From contig NZ_ASVU01000001.1 of NCBI RefSeq assembly GCF_000407365.1, positions 1,974,455-2,038,454 on the forward strand: a stretch of DNA of 64,000 bases. Direction: 5' to 3'. This document shows, piece by piece, positions 24,922 to 33,516 of this stretch. The notes beneath the pieces were generated by a model. It saw nothing but the letters and a program-made list of their open reading frames with translations, was not told the origin of the DNA and did not search any database. This DNA comes from Enterococcus asini ATCC 700915. GTDB lineage: Bacteria; Bacillota; Bacilli; Lactobacillales; Enterococcaceae. Each line of letters opens with the position of its first letter. Position 1 is the stretch's first letter. The translations under genes were made by a program, and so were the position numbers.

Positions 24922-26655
24922 TTAAGCATCAATCGTGGTTAAAGCAAATTCATTGAAAGAAAAAAGGCCCATATCGGTAATCTTAAGCTCTGGAATCACG
25001 GAGAGGGTCAAAAAGGACAGTGTCAAGAAAGGATCAAAAGCACTACTGGCGCCTAATTTGCGGGCAGTAGCGGTCAAGTTTGTCAGCTTTTCATAAGTGG
25101 TTTGGTAGCCTAAGGTAGACATGAGACCACCGATTGCTAGGGGCAGACAAGCCAGCTCGGTTTGATCTTTAACGGCAATCATCCCACCGCCAATGGCCAA
25201 CAGGCGCTCCACTGCAAAGAGCATATCTTCATCATTGGTACCTACCACTACGATATTGTGGGAATCGTGGGAGACACTGGTGGCCAGAGCACCGGCTTTT
25301 AATTCAAATCCTCTGACGATCCCTAGGCCAATATTTCCCGTTTGTTTGTGGCGCTCCACCACGGCGATTTTTAAAAAGTCGTCTTTAATAGAAGGAATAA
25401 AGTGACCTTTATCCTTGGTGACCGGAGCAATTAATTCCTTAGTAATCAAACTGTTGGGGATGATTTCGATAATTTTGGCTTGTGTGCTGTTTAGTTTCAA
25501 ATCAAAACTTGTAGCAGACAAAGGAGTCGCATTCATATTCGGCAATGCTCTCAATAAGGGATTTTCCGTGGCTGTTGGAAACAGTTCGGTAACCAGTTGC
25601 TCCCGTGTTTTGACTTGTTGGCCTTTGACAAAAACCTCGTGAATCGGCAAGGTCGTCAAGTCATCTGTAAAGAAGAAGTCTGCTTGATACCCGGGAGCGA
25701 TGGCGCCGATGGTTTTTAATTGGAAACATTCCGCGGCATTTAACGTAGCCATTTGGATGGCTAGTAAAGGATCTAAGCCTGCTTGAATGGCTAAGCGCAA
25801 AATATGATCGATGGATCCTTTTGTCAATAAGTCGTCCAGCAGTAAATCATCCGTAACAAAAACACAGCGGCGGGCGGTTTGTTCGGTGACTACGGGTAAA
25901 AGTGACTGGAGATCCTTGGCCACGGTACCTTCTCGAATCATCAAGTACATTCCTAAATCTAAGCGGGCTTGGGCTTCTTCTGCATTGACCGCCTCATGAT
26001 CCGTGCGAATTTGAGCCGTGGGGTAGACGGACAAATCCCCTTGCGCTATCCCAGCAGCATGACCATCGATTACCCCGCCGGCTTGCTGAATGGCGGTGAT
26101 TTTTTCTAAAATGTCTGCTTCTTGGTTCGCCACGGCTTGGTAATTCATTACCTCGGCTAGCCCCAAAACCTCAGCTTTCTCCATAAAAGGTGCTAATGTG
26201 GCCGCATCCAATGTGGCACCATTGGTTTCAAAAGGGGTCACAGGGACACAAGAAGGCAGCATGGTGAAAATATTCATCGGTGTGGCTTGGGCGTCAGAAA
26301 TCATGTATTCTAGTCCGGTAGTACCGGCTACATTGGCGATTTCGTGGGGGTCCGTAATGGCACTGGTAACCCCGTGAAGTAAGGAGACTTTAGCAAATTC
26401 GTGAGGTGGCAAGAGGGTGCTCTCAATGTGCACATGGCCGTCAATCAAACCAGGCACAACGTACTGGCCCTTAGCATCGATTACTTGTTGGCCCTCGTAT
26501 TGCCCGAGACCTACGACGATTCCTTGGGTAATGGCGATGTCGGTTTCCATGATTTTCCGAGTAAAGACATTAACCACTTTGGCGTTTTTAATGACCAACT
26601 CTGCGGGGATTTGTTTGGCACTGGCCTGGATCCGTGCACTTAATTCACTAAACAT
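24922..26655 (-). CDS. ade: Adenine deaminase
   Basis: 577 residues of an amidohydrolase that converts adenine to hypoxanthine in purine salvage. The metal-binding VPGLIDGHVHIEST lies near residue 70-85, further ligand regions GVTSAITDPHEIANV and VIDGHAAGI follow, and FVTDD marks the catalytic Asp region. The C-terminal adenine deaminase domain contains DSHNIVVVGTND. Length is normal for Gram-positive Ade. AAGGAGG precedes the ATG. It is a single-gene transcript on the minus strand; no purine riboswitch was recognised upstream. Confidence 0.95.
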   Translation of the reverse strand: MFSELSARIQASAKQIPAELVIKNAKVVNVFTRKIMETDIAITQGIVVGLGQYEGQQVIDAKGQYVVPGLIDGHVHIESTLLPPHEFAKVSLLHGVTSAITDPHEIANVAGTTGLEYMISDAQATPMNIFTMLPSCVPVTPFETNGATLDAATLAPFMEKAEVLGLAEVMNYQAVANQEADILEKITAIQQAGGVIDGHAAGIAQGDLSVYPTAQIRTDHEAVNAEEAQARLDLGMYLMIREGTVAKDLQSLLPVVTEQTARRCVFVTDDLLLDDLLTKGSIDHILRLAIQAGLDPLLAIQMATLNAAECFQLKTIGAIAPGYQADFFFTDDLTTLPIHEVFVKGQQVKTREQLVTELFPTATENPLLRALPNMNATPLSATSFDLKLNSTQAKIIEIIPNSLITKELIAPVTKDKGHFIPSIKDDFLKIAVVERHKQTGNIGLGIVRGFELKAGALATSVSHDSHNIVVVGTNDEDMLFAVERLLAIGGGMIAVKDQTELACLPLAIGGLMSTLGYQTTYEKLTNLTATARKLGASSAFDPFLTLSFLTLSVIPELKITDMGLFSFNEFALTTIDA

Positions 26656-27047
26656 GAAAAAGCCTCCTTAATAATTGTGAAAGATTTTTGTTAGTATAAC
26701 ATAGGCCTTCAGGATTAGGGAGAAAAATTCATCGAAATCGTTTTTTTACTTACACAAAAATCTGTAGAACCGAACATTTTTAAATAAAGCAACTGTTTTT
26801 GTAGTGAAAATGCAGAAATTTGGCTACTATAAAAAGAAACATAATTCTATTATGTAAACTGAACTTTAATGCCGTCGATGACAGAGTGATTTTGTCATTG
26901 ACGGTTTTTGCTTTTCAGGAAACATGAAAGCAAAATGGCTGAAAGATAAGAGTCTCTTCATATTAAAAAACATAATATTGCGAAAACTAAAAAAACTCTA
27001 TATCATTTAGTCTGTTGTCATTTTATTTTTAATAAAGGAGCGATAAT
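26656..27047. other. Divergent intergenic region between ade and the permease gene
   Basis: About 390 AT-rich bases hold the ade ribosome binding site and promoter area on the left and a permease leader on the right. In the leader, ACATAAT/ATTATGT (26840-26856) forms a small stem and is followed by a terminator hairpin. No known riboswitch consensus was recognised. Confidence 0.6.
26872..26911 (+). terminator. Intrinsic terminator in the permease leader
   Basis: CCGTCGATGACA pairs with TGTCATTGACGG (12 bp, one G-U), followed by TTTTTGCTTTT. No gene ends just upstream on this strand, so it may be a leader attenuator for the permease at 27048. Confidence 0.75.
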
Positions 27048-28511
27048 ATGAGTCAAAATCAAAAGCAACTACGCTGGTTTACAGTGGGACTAATTGCCTT
27101 CAACATGGTTTGGGGCTTAGGAAATGTGGTGAACAACTACGCCCAACAAGGGATTTCCGTAGTTACCTCATGGATCCTGATTCTAGCGTTATATTTTATT
27201 CCTTATGCTTTAATCGTGGGCCAATTGGGTTCGACATTTAAAGACAGTAAGGGTGGGGTTAGTTCTTGGGTGGAAAATACGTCCACGAAGCGCTTAGCCT
27301 ACTATGCGGCTTGGACCTACTGGGTGGTACACATCCCGTATTTGGCCCAAAAACCACAAGCCATTATGATTGCCCTAGGTTGGGCGGTACAAGGAAATGG
27401 GGATATGCTTTCCAATATGTCCATGACTACCATTGCTTTGGTGAGCTTGGTAATTTTCTTACTATTCTTGTATTTATCTACAAAAGGTCTTTCCACTTTG
27501 AAAGTCATCGGGGGCTTGGCCGGGACTGCCATGTTTGTGATGTCCATTCTCTTTATCTTACTTGCAGTAGGCGCGCCTGCTGTCAGCAATGGTATGCAGT
27601 TTGCGACACCAGATATGGGGAATATCAAAACCTATATTCCGAAGTTTGATTTCTCTTACTTCACGACGATTTCCATGTTGGTCTTTGCAGTAGGGGGAGC
27701 AGAAAAAATCTCGCCTTACGTTAACCAAACGAAAAATCCAGCTAAAGAATTTCCAAAAGGGATGTTCTTGTTAGCCGGGATGGTGGGTGTGTCTGCGATT
27801 CTCGGATCCATCGCCATGGGGATGCTTTTTGCTAGCAACAATATTCCTGCCGACTTAATGCGAAATGGTGCTTACACCGCTTTCCAACAATTAGGGGAAT
27901 ACTATGGCGTGGGCAACTTCTTGATGATTGTCTACGCATTGACGAATACCGTGGGCCAAATTTCGGCCTTGGCCTTTTCCATCGATGCGCCATTGCAAAT
28001 CCTTTTGGCGGATGCCGATCCAATGTTTGTACCAAACTGGTTACGGAAACGTTCGAAAAAAGGTACCTTGGTCAATGGGTACTTGTTCACTGGGATTCTG
28101 GTAAGTATCATCATCTTGCTACCGATTCTCGGAATTGGCAATATGGATGAGTTGGTAAAATGGATGACCAACTTAAACTCTGTTGTAATGCCAATGCGTT
28201 ATTTGTGGGTATTCTTCGCTTACATGATGTTGAACAAAGCTTGGAAGAACTACAAATCCGAATACAAATTCATGAAAAATCCAAAACTTGGCTTTATCGC
28301 CGGAACTTGGTGCTTTGCTTTCACCGCGTTCGCTTGTATCTTGGGAATGGTACCAAAATTGGACTATGCCGTAGATCCAAAAGCTTGGTGGTTCCAATTG
28401 GCAACCAATATCTTGACGCCAATCGTCTTGATTTTGTTGGGCATGATCTTGCCAGCCATTGCACGTCGGGATAAAGACAAAGGAATTGTACCAGATTTAA
28501 AAGAAGTCTAA
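27048..28511 (+). CDS. Amino acid permease of the APC superfamily
   Basis: 487 residues with about 12 hydrophobic segments. The first, FTVGLIAFNMVWGLGNVVNN, carries the APC-type glycine-rich helix break, and VGGAEKISPYVNQTKNPAKEFP near 220-240 matches glutamate/GABA-type exchangers. The C-terminal tail KDKGIVPDLKEV is cytoplasmic. It imports or exchanges an amino acid; which one is not clear. It is a single gene with an AAAGGAG site and a terminator on both sides, and the long leader suggests control by attenuation. Confidence 0.85.
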   Translation: MSQNQKQLRWFTVGLIAFNMVWGLGNVVNNYAQQGISVVTSWILILALYFIPYALIVGQLGSTFKDSKGGVSSWVENTSTKRLAYYAAWTYWVVHIPYLAQKPQAIMIALGWAVQGNGDMLSNMSMTTIALVSLVIFLLFLYLSTKGLSTLKVIGGLAGTAMFVMSILFILLAVGAPAVSNGMQFATPDMGNIKTYIPKFDFSYFTTISMLVFAVGGAEKISPYVNQTKNPAKEFPKGMFLLAGMVGVSAILGSIAMGMLFASNNIPADLMRNGAYTAFQQLGEYYGVGNFLMIVYALTNTVGQISALAFSIDAPLQILLADADPMFVPNWLRKRSKKGTLVNGYLFTGILVSIIILLPILGIGNMDELVKWMTNLNSVVMPMRYLWVFFAYMMLNKAWKNYKSEYKFMKNPKLGFIAGTWCFAFTAFACILGMVPKLDYAVDPKAWWFQLATNILTPIVLILLGMILPAIARRDKDKGIVPDLKEV

Positions 28512-28528
28512 TCTTAAATTAGTAGCAA

Positions 28529-28556
28529 AAGGTCGGGAGTTATCCCGGCCTTTTTT
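28529..28556 (+). terminator. Terminator of the permease gene
   Basis: AAGGTCGGGA pairs with TCCCGGCCTT through a short GTTA loop (one G-U), followed by a T run. Confidence 0.9.
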
Positions 28557-28648
28557 AGTTACTTGTTTAGTTGACAAGCAGGATGGAGAAGCCTAGACTG
28601 ATTTAGAAAACGTTTTTATGCAGCTCAACCAATAAAGGAGTGTGTCTA

Positions 28649-29083
28649 ATGGACGTAACCATTCGCCGGTATCATGCAGGAGACGAGGCAGGAATCTGGC
28701 AGTTAAATACCCAAGTGTTAGGTTATCCTTTTTCTTATGAGGAGACGGCGGCAAAACTTGCACTGCTAGCTGAAAACCCCGAACACTGTATTTTAATCGC
28801 TCAGGTGGATGGAGAAGTAGTGGGCTACATTCATGGCGCTGACTATGAAGTGCTTTACATGCCTTCTTATAAGAATATTTTAGCTCTGGCAGTGGCCAAA
28901 GACTATCAGCATCAAGGCATAGGCCGTACTTTGTTACAGGGGATCGAACAGTGGGCGAGAACTACGGGAGCAGCTGGTGTTCGCTTGGTTTCTGGGGAAG
29001 AACGCATAGAAGCACATGAATTTTACACAGCCTGTGGCTATCAGAGAAAGAAAAAACAAGTTAATTTCCGTAAAGAATGGTAA
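28649..29083 (+). CDS. GNAT family N-acetyltransferase
   Basis: 144 residues with the GNAT fold. The acetyl-CoA binding loop is KDYQHQGIGRTLLQGIEQW near residues 87-105, and the ending ARRTG-like GVRLVSGEERIEAHEFYTACGY matches the last strands. The substrate is unknown. ATG 28649 is eight bases after AAAGGAG. Single gene between two terminators. Confidence 0.87.
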   Translation: MDVTIRRYHAGDEAGIWQLNTQVLGYPFSYEETAAKLALLAENPEHCILIAQVDGEVVGYIHGADYEVLYMPSYKNILALAVAKDYQHQGIGRTLLQGIEQWARTTGAAGVRLVSGEERIEAHEFYTACGYQRKKKQVNFRKEW

Positions 29084-29084
29084 G

Positions 29085-29121
29085 AAAAAAGCCCGGTAGC
29101 TACTTACTACCAGGCTTTTTT
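29085..29121. terminator. Bidirectional terminator between the acetyltransferase and ldh
   Basis: AAAGCCCGGTAG pairs with CTACCAGGCTTT with one mismatch; A and T runs flank both sides, so it can serve the two convergent genes. Confidence 0.85.
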
Positions 29122-29126
29122 AGAGC

Positions 29127-30086
29127 TTATTCTGCGTATTTTTTGATTTTTTCTGTGTTTTCCCGAATCACTACAGCAGAAGCGCGGAATTTTTCTTGTT
29201 CACTTGGTGTCATGTGAATTTCCAAAATATCTGCTACCCCCGTGCGATTAAGGATCGCTGGAACACCGGCAAAGAGATCTTGTTCTCCGTATTCCCCTTC
29301 TAGTAGGGTGGAGACCGGGATGATGGAGTTTTCATTAAAGAGAATCGCTTTAATGATTCCCACCGCCGCCGAAGCGATGCCGTAGTAAGTGGTGCCCTTG
29401 CGGTTGAAGATTTCCCAGCCTTCTCGAGTCGTTTTCAAAACCAAGTCGTCTAAATCAATATCGCCGACTAATTCAGGATTGTCTGTAATGACATCTTTAA
29501 AGGATTTTCCGGCGATGGTGACGGTGGACCAAGGAACCATCAAGGAGTCCCCGTGTTCACCTAAAGCATACCCATAGACGCTCCGAGGGTCCACATCGAC
29601 TAAATCAGCTAAAAAGTTTTGCAAGCGGGCCGAGTCGATGGAAGTACCGCTACCAATGACCTGATTTTTCGGCAGACCGGATAGTTTGTAGACTAAGTAA
29701 GCCAACATATCAACTGGATTGGAAACGACCAAGAAGATGCCGTCGAAGCCACTGGCCATAATCGGATCCACGATGGATTTTGCGATTTTGGCACTGATAT
29801 CCAACGTATCTAGGCGAGTTTGACCGGGTTTTGGTGGTGCCCCCGCAGTGATTACGACGATATCTGCGTCGCCACAATCTTGGTACTCCCCAGCCGTTAC
29901 TTTCACATTACGATCCAGGTATTTAATCGAGTTTTTTAAATCTCGGACTTCACCTAGGGCTTTTTCGTGGTTGAGATCCACCATTAAAACTTCGTCACAA
30001 ACCCCTTGGGTAATCAGACTAAAGGCTGTGGAAGAGCCCACTAAGCCGCTACCGATAATGGCTACTTTTGATTTTTGAATGCGCAT
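29127..30086 (-). CDS. ldh: L-lactate dehydrogenase
   Basis: 319 residues. It reduces pyruvate to L-lactate with NADH, the main way lactic acid bacteria recycle NAD. The Rossmann motif IIGSGLVGSS lies near residues 10-19, the substrate loop arginine is in PGQTRLD, and the catalytic His is in GEHGDS near residue 178. Length and motifs are normal. A Rex-like palindrome lies about 150 bp upstream of the start, suggesting control by the NADH/NAD ratio. Confidence 0.96.
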   Translation of the reverse strand: MRIQKSKVAIIGSGLVGSSTAFSLITQGVCDEVLMVDLNHEKALGEVRDLKNSIKYLDRNVKVTAGEYQDCGDADIVVITAGAPPKPGQTRLDTLDISAKIAKSIVDPIMASGFDGIFLVVSNPVDMLAYLVYKLSGLPKNQVIGSGTSIDSARLQNFLADLVDVDPRSVYGYALGEHGDSLMVPWSTVTIAGKSFKDVITDNPELVGDIDLDDLVLKTTREGWEIFNRKGTTYYGIASAAVGIIKAILFNENSIIPVSTLLEGEYGEQDLFAGVPAILNRTGVADILEIHMTPSEQEKFRASAVVIRENTEKIKKYAE

Positions 30087-30234
30087 ATGGGTGATATTCC
30101 TTTCTATAGTAAAGAATCGTTTCTTGAACCTCTATTATGTTATCAAACCCCGCATGCTTTGGCAAAGGTTTCGTTTGGAAACATTCGTTAGCCGAGGAGT
30201 CTTTTTCTTCAAAGGGAGCACGGGCTGTTTTATC

Positions 30235-30254
30235 TTGCGGAACATGTTCCACAA
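30235..30254. promoter_or_regulatory. Rex-like operator between ldh and the PTS genes
   Basis: TTGCGGAACATGTTCCACAA is an almost perfect 20-bp palindrome. It matches the Rex consensus (TTGTGAA, 6 bases, TTCACAA) at 11 of 14 fixed positions and in length. Rex controls ldh-type fermentation genes in many Firmicutes. Confidence 0.55.
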
Positions 30255-30300
30255 ATGCGATAATGACTACCTTTTCCTCGTAAAATTACGTAAGATATTC

Positions 30301-30315
30301 TTGTAAACGATTTCT
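30301..30315 (+). promoter_or_regulatory. Catabolite response element (cre) before the PTS pair
   Basis: TTGTAAACGATTTCT fits the cre consensus WTGNAANCGNWNNCW at every fixed position. It lies 53 bp before the IIB start, where bound CcpA would affect transcription. Confidence 0.75.
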
Positions 30316-30367
30316 GTCGTGACGCTAAGAGAGTCAAATCGAAAATAATGAATGAGGAGTGTCAAGG

Positions 30368-30697
30368 ATGAGTAAAAGTACAATTATGTTAGTTTGTGCA
30401 GCGGGGATGAGTACTAGTATGCTAGTGACAAAAATGCAAAATGCCGCCAAAGAAAAAGGACTAGACGCGGAAATTTTCGCAGTAGCTGCTTCGGAGGCAG
30501 ACAAGAAGTTAGCCAGCCAAACCATTGATGTGGTCTTATTAGGCCCACAAGTTCGCTTTATGGCTAAACAATTTCAAGAAAAGTTAGAGCCCTTAAAGAT
30601 TCCTGTTGAAGTAATCAATATGGCGGATTACGGCATGATGAATGGAGCTAAGGTCTTGGAACAAGCAGTACAAATGATGGAAGCAAAGGTGGGCTAA
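30368..30697 (+). CDS. PTS lactose/cellobiose-type IIB component
   Basis: 109 residues. The phosphoryl-accepting cysteine is in IMLVCAAGMSTSMLV at residue 10, the standard P-loop of the lactose/cellobiose IIB family. It passes phosphate from IIA to the sugar. ATG 30368 follows AGGAG by eight bases. IIA follows four bases later, but no IIC permease gene is present on either side. Confidence 0.93.
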   Translation: MSKSTIMLVCAAGMSTSMLVTKMQNAAKEKGLDAEIFAVAASEADKKLASQTIDVVLLGPQVRFMAKQFQEKLEPLKIPVEVINMADYGMMNGAKVLEQAVQMMEAKVG

Positions 30698-30701
30698 AGC
30701 A

Positions 30702-31013
30702 ATGAATGAACAGAATTTAGAGGCAATCATGGGGTTAATCATCCATGGTGGGGATGCGAAAAGTAGCGCCATGGAAGCTTTACAAGCAGCAAAAGAAGGC
30801 GACTTTGCCACGGCGGATGAGAAAATCAAACAGGCGGAGACGGCATTAAACGAAGCGCACCATTCTCAAACCGGACTTTTGACGCAAGAAGCCCAAGGAA
30901 ATCACATGGAAGTAACTTTGTTAACCGTACACAGTCAAGATCATTTGATGACTTCGATTGCTTTTACAGACTTAGCAAAAGAAATCATCGATGTTTACAA
31001 AAAAATCGGCTAA
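30702..31013 (+). CDS. PTS lactose/cellobiose-type IIA component
   Basis: 103 residues, all helical. The family start (MGLIIHGGDAKSSAMEAL) and the phosphorylated His in LTVHSQDHLMTS near residue 78 are present. It takes phosphate from HPr and gives it to IIB. The binding site is weak (GGGCTAAAGC), so translation is probably coupled to IIB. The pair must use a IIC coded elsewhere or act in regulation. Confidence 0.93.
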   Translation: MNEQNLEAIMGLIIHGGDAKSSAMEALQAAKEGDFATADEKIKQAETALNEAHHSQTGLLTQEAQGNHMEVTLLTVHSQDHLMTSIAFTDLAKEIIDVYKKIG

Positions 31014-31025
31014 TCGGCTAAAAAG

Positions 31026-31068
31026 AAAACCTGAACGGGAGAAAATCTTGTTCAGGTTTTCTTTTTTT
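31026..31068 (+). terminator. Terminator of the PTS pair
   Basis: AAAACCTGAAC (31026-31036) pairs perfectly with GTTCAGGTTTT (31050-31060), followed by C and seven T. Confidence 0.92.
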
Positions 31069-31262
31069 GAAGGTAACACCTGTGAAATCACTAGGAGAAA
31101 CTGTGAAAAAAGTCGCAATGAAAGATTACAGCTGCGAAGTTTTTGTAATGAAAACGATTCAACAAATGCAAAATAACCAAGAGAAAAATCCTAAAAAAGC
31201 CGTCTTTACCTTCTCTTAATAACCTTATTACAATTATCAGAATTCTTCAAAAAATAAAAAGC

Positions 31263-31299
31263 CCGTCGTTACAAGGATGTAACGACGGTTATTTTTTTT
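31263..31299 (+). terminator. Strong hairpin terminator upstream of the LysM-3D gene
   Basis: CCGTCGTTACA (31263-31273) pairs perfectly with TGTAACGACGG (31278-31288) through AGGA, followed by TTA and eight T. No gene ends just before it, so it may back up the PTS terminator or end an unannotated RNA. Confidence 0.85.
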
Positions 31300-31340
31300 G
31301 ACCAAGGGTTTTGTAAGATATTCACAAATCTGCAACATTC

Positions 31341-31357
31341 TGTCAAGGTGTTGTTAC
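31341..31357 (+). promoter_or_regulatory. WalR-like direct repeat
   Basis: TGTCAA, five bases, TGTTAC matches the WalR consensus (TGTWAH-N5-TGTWAH) at 11 of 12 positions. It ends 21 bp before the -10 element at 31379, a normal place for activation. Confidence 0.5.
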
Positions 31358-31432
31358 CCACAAGAGCCCGCACCTTGTTATGATGTTCCTGTCAATAAGA
31401 CTAACGAAAAACAACTTGAAGGAGACACATAC

Positions 31433-32086
31433 ATGAAACTGATCAAATCAATCTTATTTGGAACAGCAGTCTTAGCAGGAGTTGCAGCATTCGGTAGTCA
31501 ATCCGATGCCGCTGAAATCGAACATACCGTAACATCCTCCGATACACTTTGGGGCTTGTCTATGAAATACTATGGTTCAGATGATTACATCCAAACCATC
31601 GCGAATGATAACAACATCGAAAATGCCGACATGATTTACGACGGCGAAGTTTTAAAAATTAATACCGATTCTCCAGCTGCAACTGCTGCGCAAACTGAAA
31701 CACCAAAAGCTGTTGCTGAAACGACTACTGAAGCTGCTCCCGCTGAAACAAGCGAACCAGTAACGACAACTACAGAAGAAGCAAACTACTCCGGGACAAC
31801 GATGTACATGGAAGCAACTGCTTATAGTAGTGACCCAGCCGACGCACTAGGAGGCGGGACTGTTACCGCAACCGGCCAAAATCTTTTAGAAAACCCAATG
31901 GCAGTGGCTGTTGACCCAAGCGTGATTCCACTAGGGACACACTTGTACGTGGAAGGCTACGGGGAAGCTTATGCAGTGGATACCGGTAGCGCCATCCAAG
32001 GAAATATCATCGACGTGCATTTTTCAAGTTATGACCAATGTGTTGCTTGGGGTCGTCGTCAAGTAAAAGTAACCATCCTAGACTAA
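31433..32086 (+). CDS. Secreted LysM-3D domain protein (YocH/Sal-like)
   Basis: 217 residues. A signal peptide spans about 1-27 (KLIKSILFGTAVLAGVAAFG, with a likely cut after SDAA). A LysM domain follows at about 30-77 (HTVTSSDTLWGLSMKYYG), then a Thr/Glu/Ala linker, then a 3D domain at about 125-217 with ATAYSS, VDPSVIPLGT, AVDTGSAI and IDVHF. The 3D domain has the Asp residues of MltA-like lytic transglycosylases. In Bacillus the similar YocH is a WalR target, which matches the WalR-like repeat here. ATG 31433 follows GAAGGAG; an upstream frame extension has no signal peptide and is rejected. Confidence 0.92.
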   Translation: MKLIKSILFGTAVLAGVAAFGSQSDAAEIEHTVTSSDTLWGLSMKYYGSDDYIQTIANDNNIENADMIYDGEVLKINTDSPAATAAQTETPKAVAETTTEAAPAETSEPVTTTTEEANYSGTTMYMEATAYSSDPADALGGGTVTATGQNLLENPMAVAVDPSVIPLGTHLYVEGYGEAYAVDTGSAIQGNIIDVHFSSYDQCVAWGRRQVKVTILD

Positions 32087-32100
32087 TCCAGAATAAGTAA

Positions 32101-32131
32101 AAGGGACTGACAATTGTCAGTCCCTTTTTTT
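32101..32131. terminator. Bidirectional terminator
   Basis: AAGGGACTGAC pairs perfectly with GTCAGTCCCTT through AATT, followed by seven T. It lies between the LysM-3D gene and the convergent phosphoesterase gene. Confidence 0.92.
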
Positions 32132-32140
32132 AATCAACTA

Positions 32141-33454
32141 TTATTTGCTACGCCAGTGTTGATCGGCTAAGTTTTTGTCTTGTAAAACACCATCCAAATA
32201 GTCTTTTAAAAATTTATCCTGGGCCAGTAGTTGATAGCCCGGGGCTTTTTTGAGTTCTGCCACTTCTGCTGTGGTGCGCCCATCATTTCCTTGAAAGAAA
32301 TCCAAATTGACTTGGCCTAAAAAATCGGCGCCGGTTTCTAAAGTCTCTTTCTCCGTGATTCCTTGATTCAAAAGGGTCTCATAAGCTAAACGTTCGCCAT
32401 CGTTCAGAAAAAGGTCTTTTAAGTAGGTGTCGTGTTTATAAACTTCAGCGGGAAGCCCCGGTTTTCCTTTGGCCCAATTCGACACGCTAATGGTCTTGCG
32501 GTCGTAGGCTACTTGTGAGTCATTGAGCTTCAAAAGGCCATAGCCGTGGTCGATGATATTGTAAGAACTGGTGACGATTTCGGTCAGGTCGTCTTCGGCC
32601 ATGATATCCTGAGCGTGAATATGCCCGGAAAAGACGACTTTGACTCCGTAATCTTTTAAAAGTTTTTTGACTTCGGCTGCGTTGTCCAAGACATACCCTT
32701 GATTCACCGTATCATTGTGTTGCAGCAGATTGTGATGGAGGAAAACCAGCGTTTGTTGGTGATTCTGTTGTGCTTCTTTGAGCTGTGTTTCTAGCCAAGT
32801 CATGGTGCTGTCACGAATACTCCCACCGGTGGCCGGTTGTGCGCGGCTTTCGGTCATTGGATAATGATTGCTGTCAAGCAAGACAAAACGATAATCAGGA
32901 CTAACAGAGAGGGCATAACTCAAGTCATCAGGGGCAGTGGAGTGGGCGTCTTTGTAGCCATCAGGGAAAATCTTTTTAAAGTCTTCTGGGCTGATTTGAG
33001 CCGTTTTTGCTTGCTTGTCCCCGTGGAAGCTGCGTGCCCAGCCATCGTATAAATCATGATTTCCAGGTAGACAGTACAAAGCAATCCCTTGCTCTTTTAA
33101 TGGGGCTAACTCTTTCGCAAGTTGTTCCCCGCTAATTTTTTCGCCATTTAGGGTTAGATCACCGGTGATGATCACTCCTTGAGGTTTGGTGGCTAGCGCT
33201 TCCGCCACAAAAGCTTGAAGGCTTTGTGTTTGATATTCCAAGTCTTTTCCGGCCGCGGTGGCTTTAATAAAGGTAAATGCTTTACCGGTATCGTGGAGTT
33301 CCGGTGCTAGAAAATGCACATCCGTCAGTAGCATAAAGGTCTCTTCTTCGGTTTGAGCCAAGGGTGTTTCCGCCGAATGATTGCTGTGGAATCCCCAAAA
33401 TATTCCGCCGGCAAGGGCTAGTCCCACCAGACCTGTAAGTAGTCTTTTTTTCAT
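32141..33454 (-). CDS. Exported calcineurin-like metallophosphoesterase
   Basis: 437 residues with an N-terminal signal or anchor (RLLTGLVGLALAGGIFWG, about 4-21). All five metallophosphatase motifs are present: LTDVHFL near 43, ITGDLTLNG near 97, LPGNHDLYD near 130, LHHNLLQ near 242 and SGHIHAQD near 281. The C-terminal 130 residues are helical. The protein resembles exported cyclic-nucleotide phosphodiesterases of Listeria, so a nucleotide or wall-linked phosphodiester outside the membrane is a likely substrate. It is a single minus-strand gene. Confidence 0.88.
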   Translation of the reverse strand: MKKRLLTGLVGLALAGGIFWGFHSNHSAETPLAQTEEETFMLLTDVHFLAPELHDTGKAFTFIKATAAGKDLEYQTQSLQAFVAEALATKPQGVIITGDLTLNGEKISGEQLAKELAPLKEQGIALYCLPGNHDLYDGWARSFHGDKQAKTAQISPEDFKKIFPDGYKDAHSTAPDDLSYALSVSPDYRFVLLDSNHYPMTESRAQPATGGSIRDSTMTWLETQLKEAQQNHQQTLVFLHHNLLQHNDTVNQGYVLDNAAEVKKLLKDYGVKVVFSGHIHAQDIMAEDDLTEIVTSSYNIIDHGYGLLKLNDSQVAYDRKTISVSNWAKGKPGLPAEVYKHDTYLKDLFLNDGERLAYETLLNQGITEKETLETGADFLGQVNLDFFQGNDGRTTAEVAELKKAPGYQLLAQDKFLKDYLDGVLQDKNLADQHWRSK

Positions 33455-33516
33455 GTTCTTTCCTCATTTCCAGAGACAATCCTACCATAAAAAGACCGAA
33501 AAGCCGAGAAAGCGAT

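Larger units (their letters stand above)
31069..31432 (+). other. Gene-free stretch and leader before the LysM-3D gene
   Basis: From 31069 to 31260 I see AT-rich sequence with an ATTACA...TGTAAT inverted pair near 31124-31148 and no credible gene. A strong hairpin follows at 31263, then a WalR-like repeat at 31341 and an extended -10 (TGTTATGAT, 31376-31384). The transcript would start near 31391, giving a leader of about 40 bases. Confidence 0.55.

Noticed and set aside
26656..27047. Purine riboswitch upstream of ade or the permease.
   Set aside because: The conserved core bases of the purine aptamer are not present on either strand.
30239..30250. GGAACATGTTCC as a LexA/DinR box.
   Set aside because: The Gram-positive SOS box needs four bases between GAAC and GTTC; here there are two. 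Rex fits better in length and arms.
31144..31158. ATGAAAACGATTCAA as a second cre box.
   Set aside because: It misses a fixed C of the consensus and lies downstream of the PTS terminator, not near a plausible start.
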